Below, one piece after another: positions 63,641-64,000 of a DNA stretch of 64,000 nucleotides; position 1 is the stretch's first letter; each line of letters begins with the position of its first letter. The translations under genes were made by a program, and so were the position numbers. The notes beneath the pieces were generated by a model. That model was not told the origin of the DNA and made no database searches. It saw nothing but the letters and a program-made list of their open reading frames with translations. Origin of the DNA: Catenovulum adriaticum (GTDB lineage: Bacteria; Pseudomonadota; Gammaproteobacteria; Enterobacterales; Alteromonadaceae); assembly GCF_026725475.1 (NCBI RefSeq), contig NZ_CP109967.1, forward strand, positions 124,001 to 188,000. The letters run 5' to 3'.

Positions 63641-63997
63641 TTGGCTAACAATAAACGTATTTGTCTGGCATTAGACCTAGTCGATGATGCGACTTTAATT
63701 TCTGAGTATATTGATTATCATCAGCCGCAAAATGCTTGGCCACAAATCACCCAAAATATTCGCGATAAAGGCATTATTGATATGGAGATATATCATGTGG
63801 CTGATCGCCTATTTATGATTATGGAAGTAGGTCCTGATTTTGATCCAAATAAAGCCCCCGCAACTCAGGCCGGGATCGAAAAAGATGAAGCGTGGGAACA
63901 GTTAATGTGGAAATATCAAAAAGCATTAGCTTGTGCCAAACCAGGCGAAAAATGGGTCGAGATGCAAAAGATTTATGATTTAAAAAACGCACTTTAA
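63641..63997 (+). CDS. L-rhamnose mutarotase-family protein (sugar anomer epimerase)
   Basis: A 118-residue protein of the RhaM (PF05336) family, which interconverts alpha and beta anomers of L-sugars. Visible are CLALDLVDDATLISEYIDYH, the DMEIYHVADRLFMIME core and the C-terminal EKWVEMQKIYDL. The start is TTG 63641 with GGAG 6 bases upstream. Within this locus an L-galactose or L-fucose mutarotase role is likely. The stop at 63995 is followed by only three bases of the window, so downstream partners are unseen. Confidence 0.85.
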   Translation: MANNKRICLALDLVDDATLISEYIDYHQPQNAWPQITQNIRDKGIIDMEIYHVADRLFMIMEVGPDFDPNKAPATQAGIEKDEAWEQLMWKYQKALACAKPGEKWVEMQKIYDLKNAL

Positions 63998-64000
63998 AAA

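Noticed and set aside
1..64000. CRISPR arrays, tRNA or rRNA genes
   Set aside because: No regularly spaced repeats of 25-40 bp and no cloverleaf or rRNA-like sequence was recognised on either strand.

Overview
The window comes from a low-GC gammaproteobacterium. The first 23 kb carries a conserved block in an Alteromonadales-like order: glnD-map facing rpsB-tsf-pyrH-frr-uppS-cdsA-dxr-rseP-bamA-skp-lpxD-fabZ-lpxA-lpxB-rnhB-dnaE-accA-tilS-arfB. The rest is dominated by genes for breaking down red-algal galactans (agar, porphyran), so the source is probably an agarolytic marine Alteromonadaceae of the Catenovulum/Agarivorans kind. That genus-level guess is inference, not a database result.

Layout. 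(1) 1-23 kb: chromosomal backbone for translation, pyrimidine, isoprenoid, phospholipid, outer-membrane and lipid A synthesis and replication, mostly tightly spaced or overlapping. (2) 23.5-31 kb, minus strand: a GH16 beta-agarase with a ricin-type lectin domain, a tryptophan-halogenase-like flavoprotein, a TonB-dependent receptor and a LacI-type regulator. (3) 31.1-43.2 kb: a LarC-like gene and a GFA-family gene that were once tail to tail. They are now separated by a ~10.3 kb mosaic island bounded by two 181-bp direct repeats (7 mismatches). The island holds a gene cassette (HEPN-motif, DUF3644-like protein) ending in an integron-type attC site, a REP-associated tyrosine transposase, four copies of a related short repeat, a small membrane protein, and a GH2 beta-galactosidase plus GH29 alpha-L-fucosidase/galactosidase operon. 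(4) 43.5-53.7 kb: thiol peroxidase, three formylglycine-type sulfatases, a chemotaxis receptor, an EAL phosphodiesterase and a methyltransferase. (5) 54.2-64 kb: a set of genes that together make a catabolic route for L-galactose.

How the parts fit. Agar and porphyran consist of D-galactose alternating with 3,6-anhydro-L-galactose or L-galactose-6-sulfate. The GH16 would cut the chain, the TonB receptor would import oligosaccharides, sulfatases would remove sulfate, GH2 enzymes would release D-galactose, and the GH29 enzyme could release L-fucose or L-galactose. The sugar would then pass through a mutarotase (63.6 kb), a plant-like L-galactose dehydrogenase (57.8 kb), a lactonase (57.0 kb), an LgoD-like L-galactonate dehydrogenase (55.9 kb), a tagaturonate-reductase candidate (54.3 kb) and altronate dehydratase (62-63.5 kb) to 2-keto-3-deoxygluconate. 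The kinase and aldolase for that product are not in the window.

No tRNA, rRNA or CRISPR array was recognised. Starts were adjusted where a Shine-Dalgarno sequence and family alignment favoured an internal codon. TTG starts appear at map, cdsA, fabZ, the LarC-like gene and the mutarotase.
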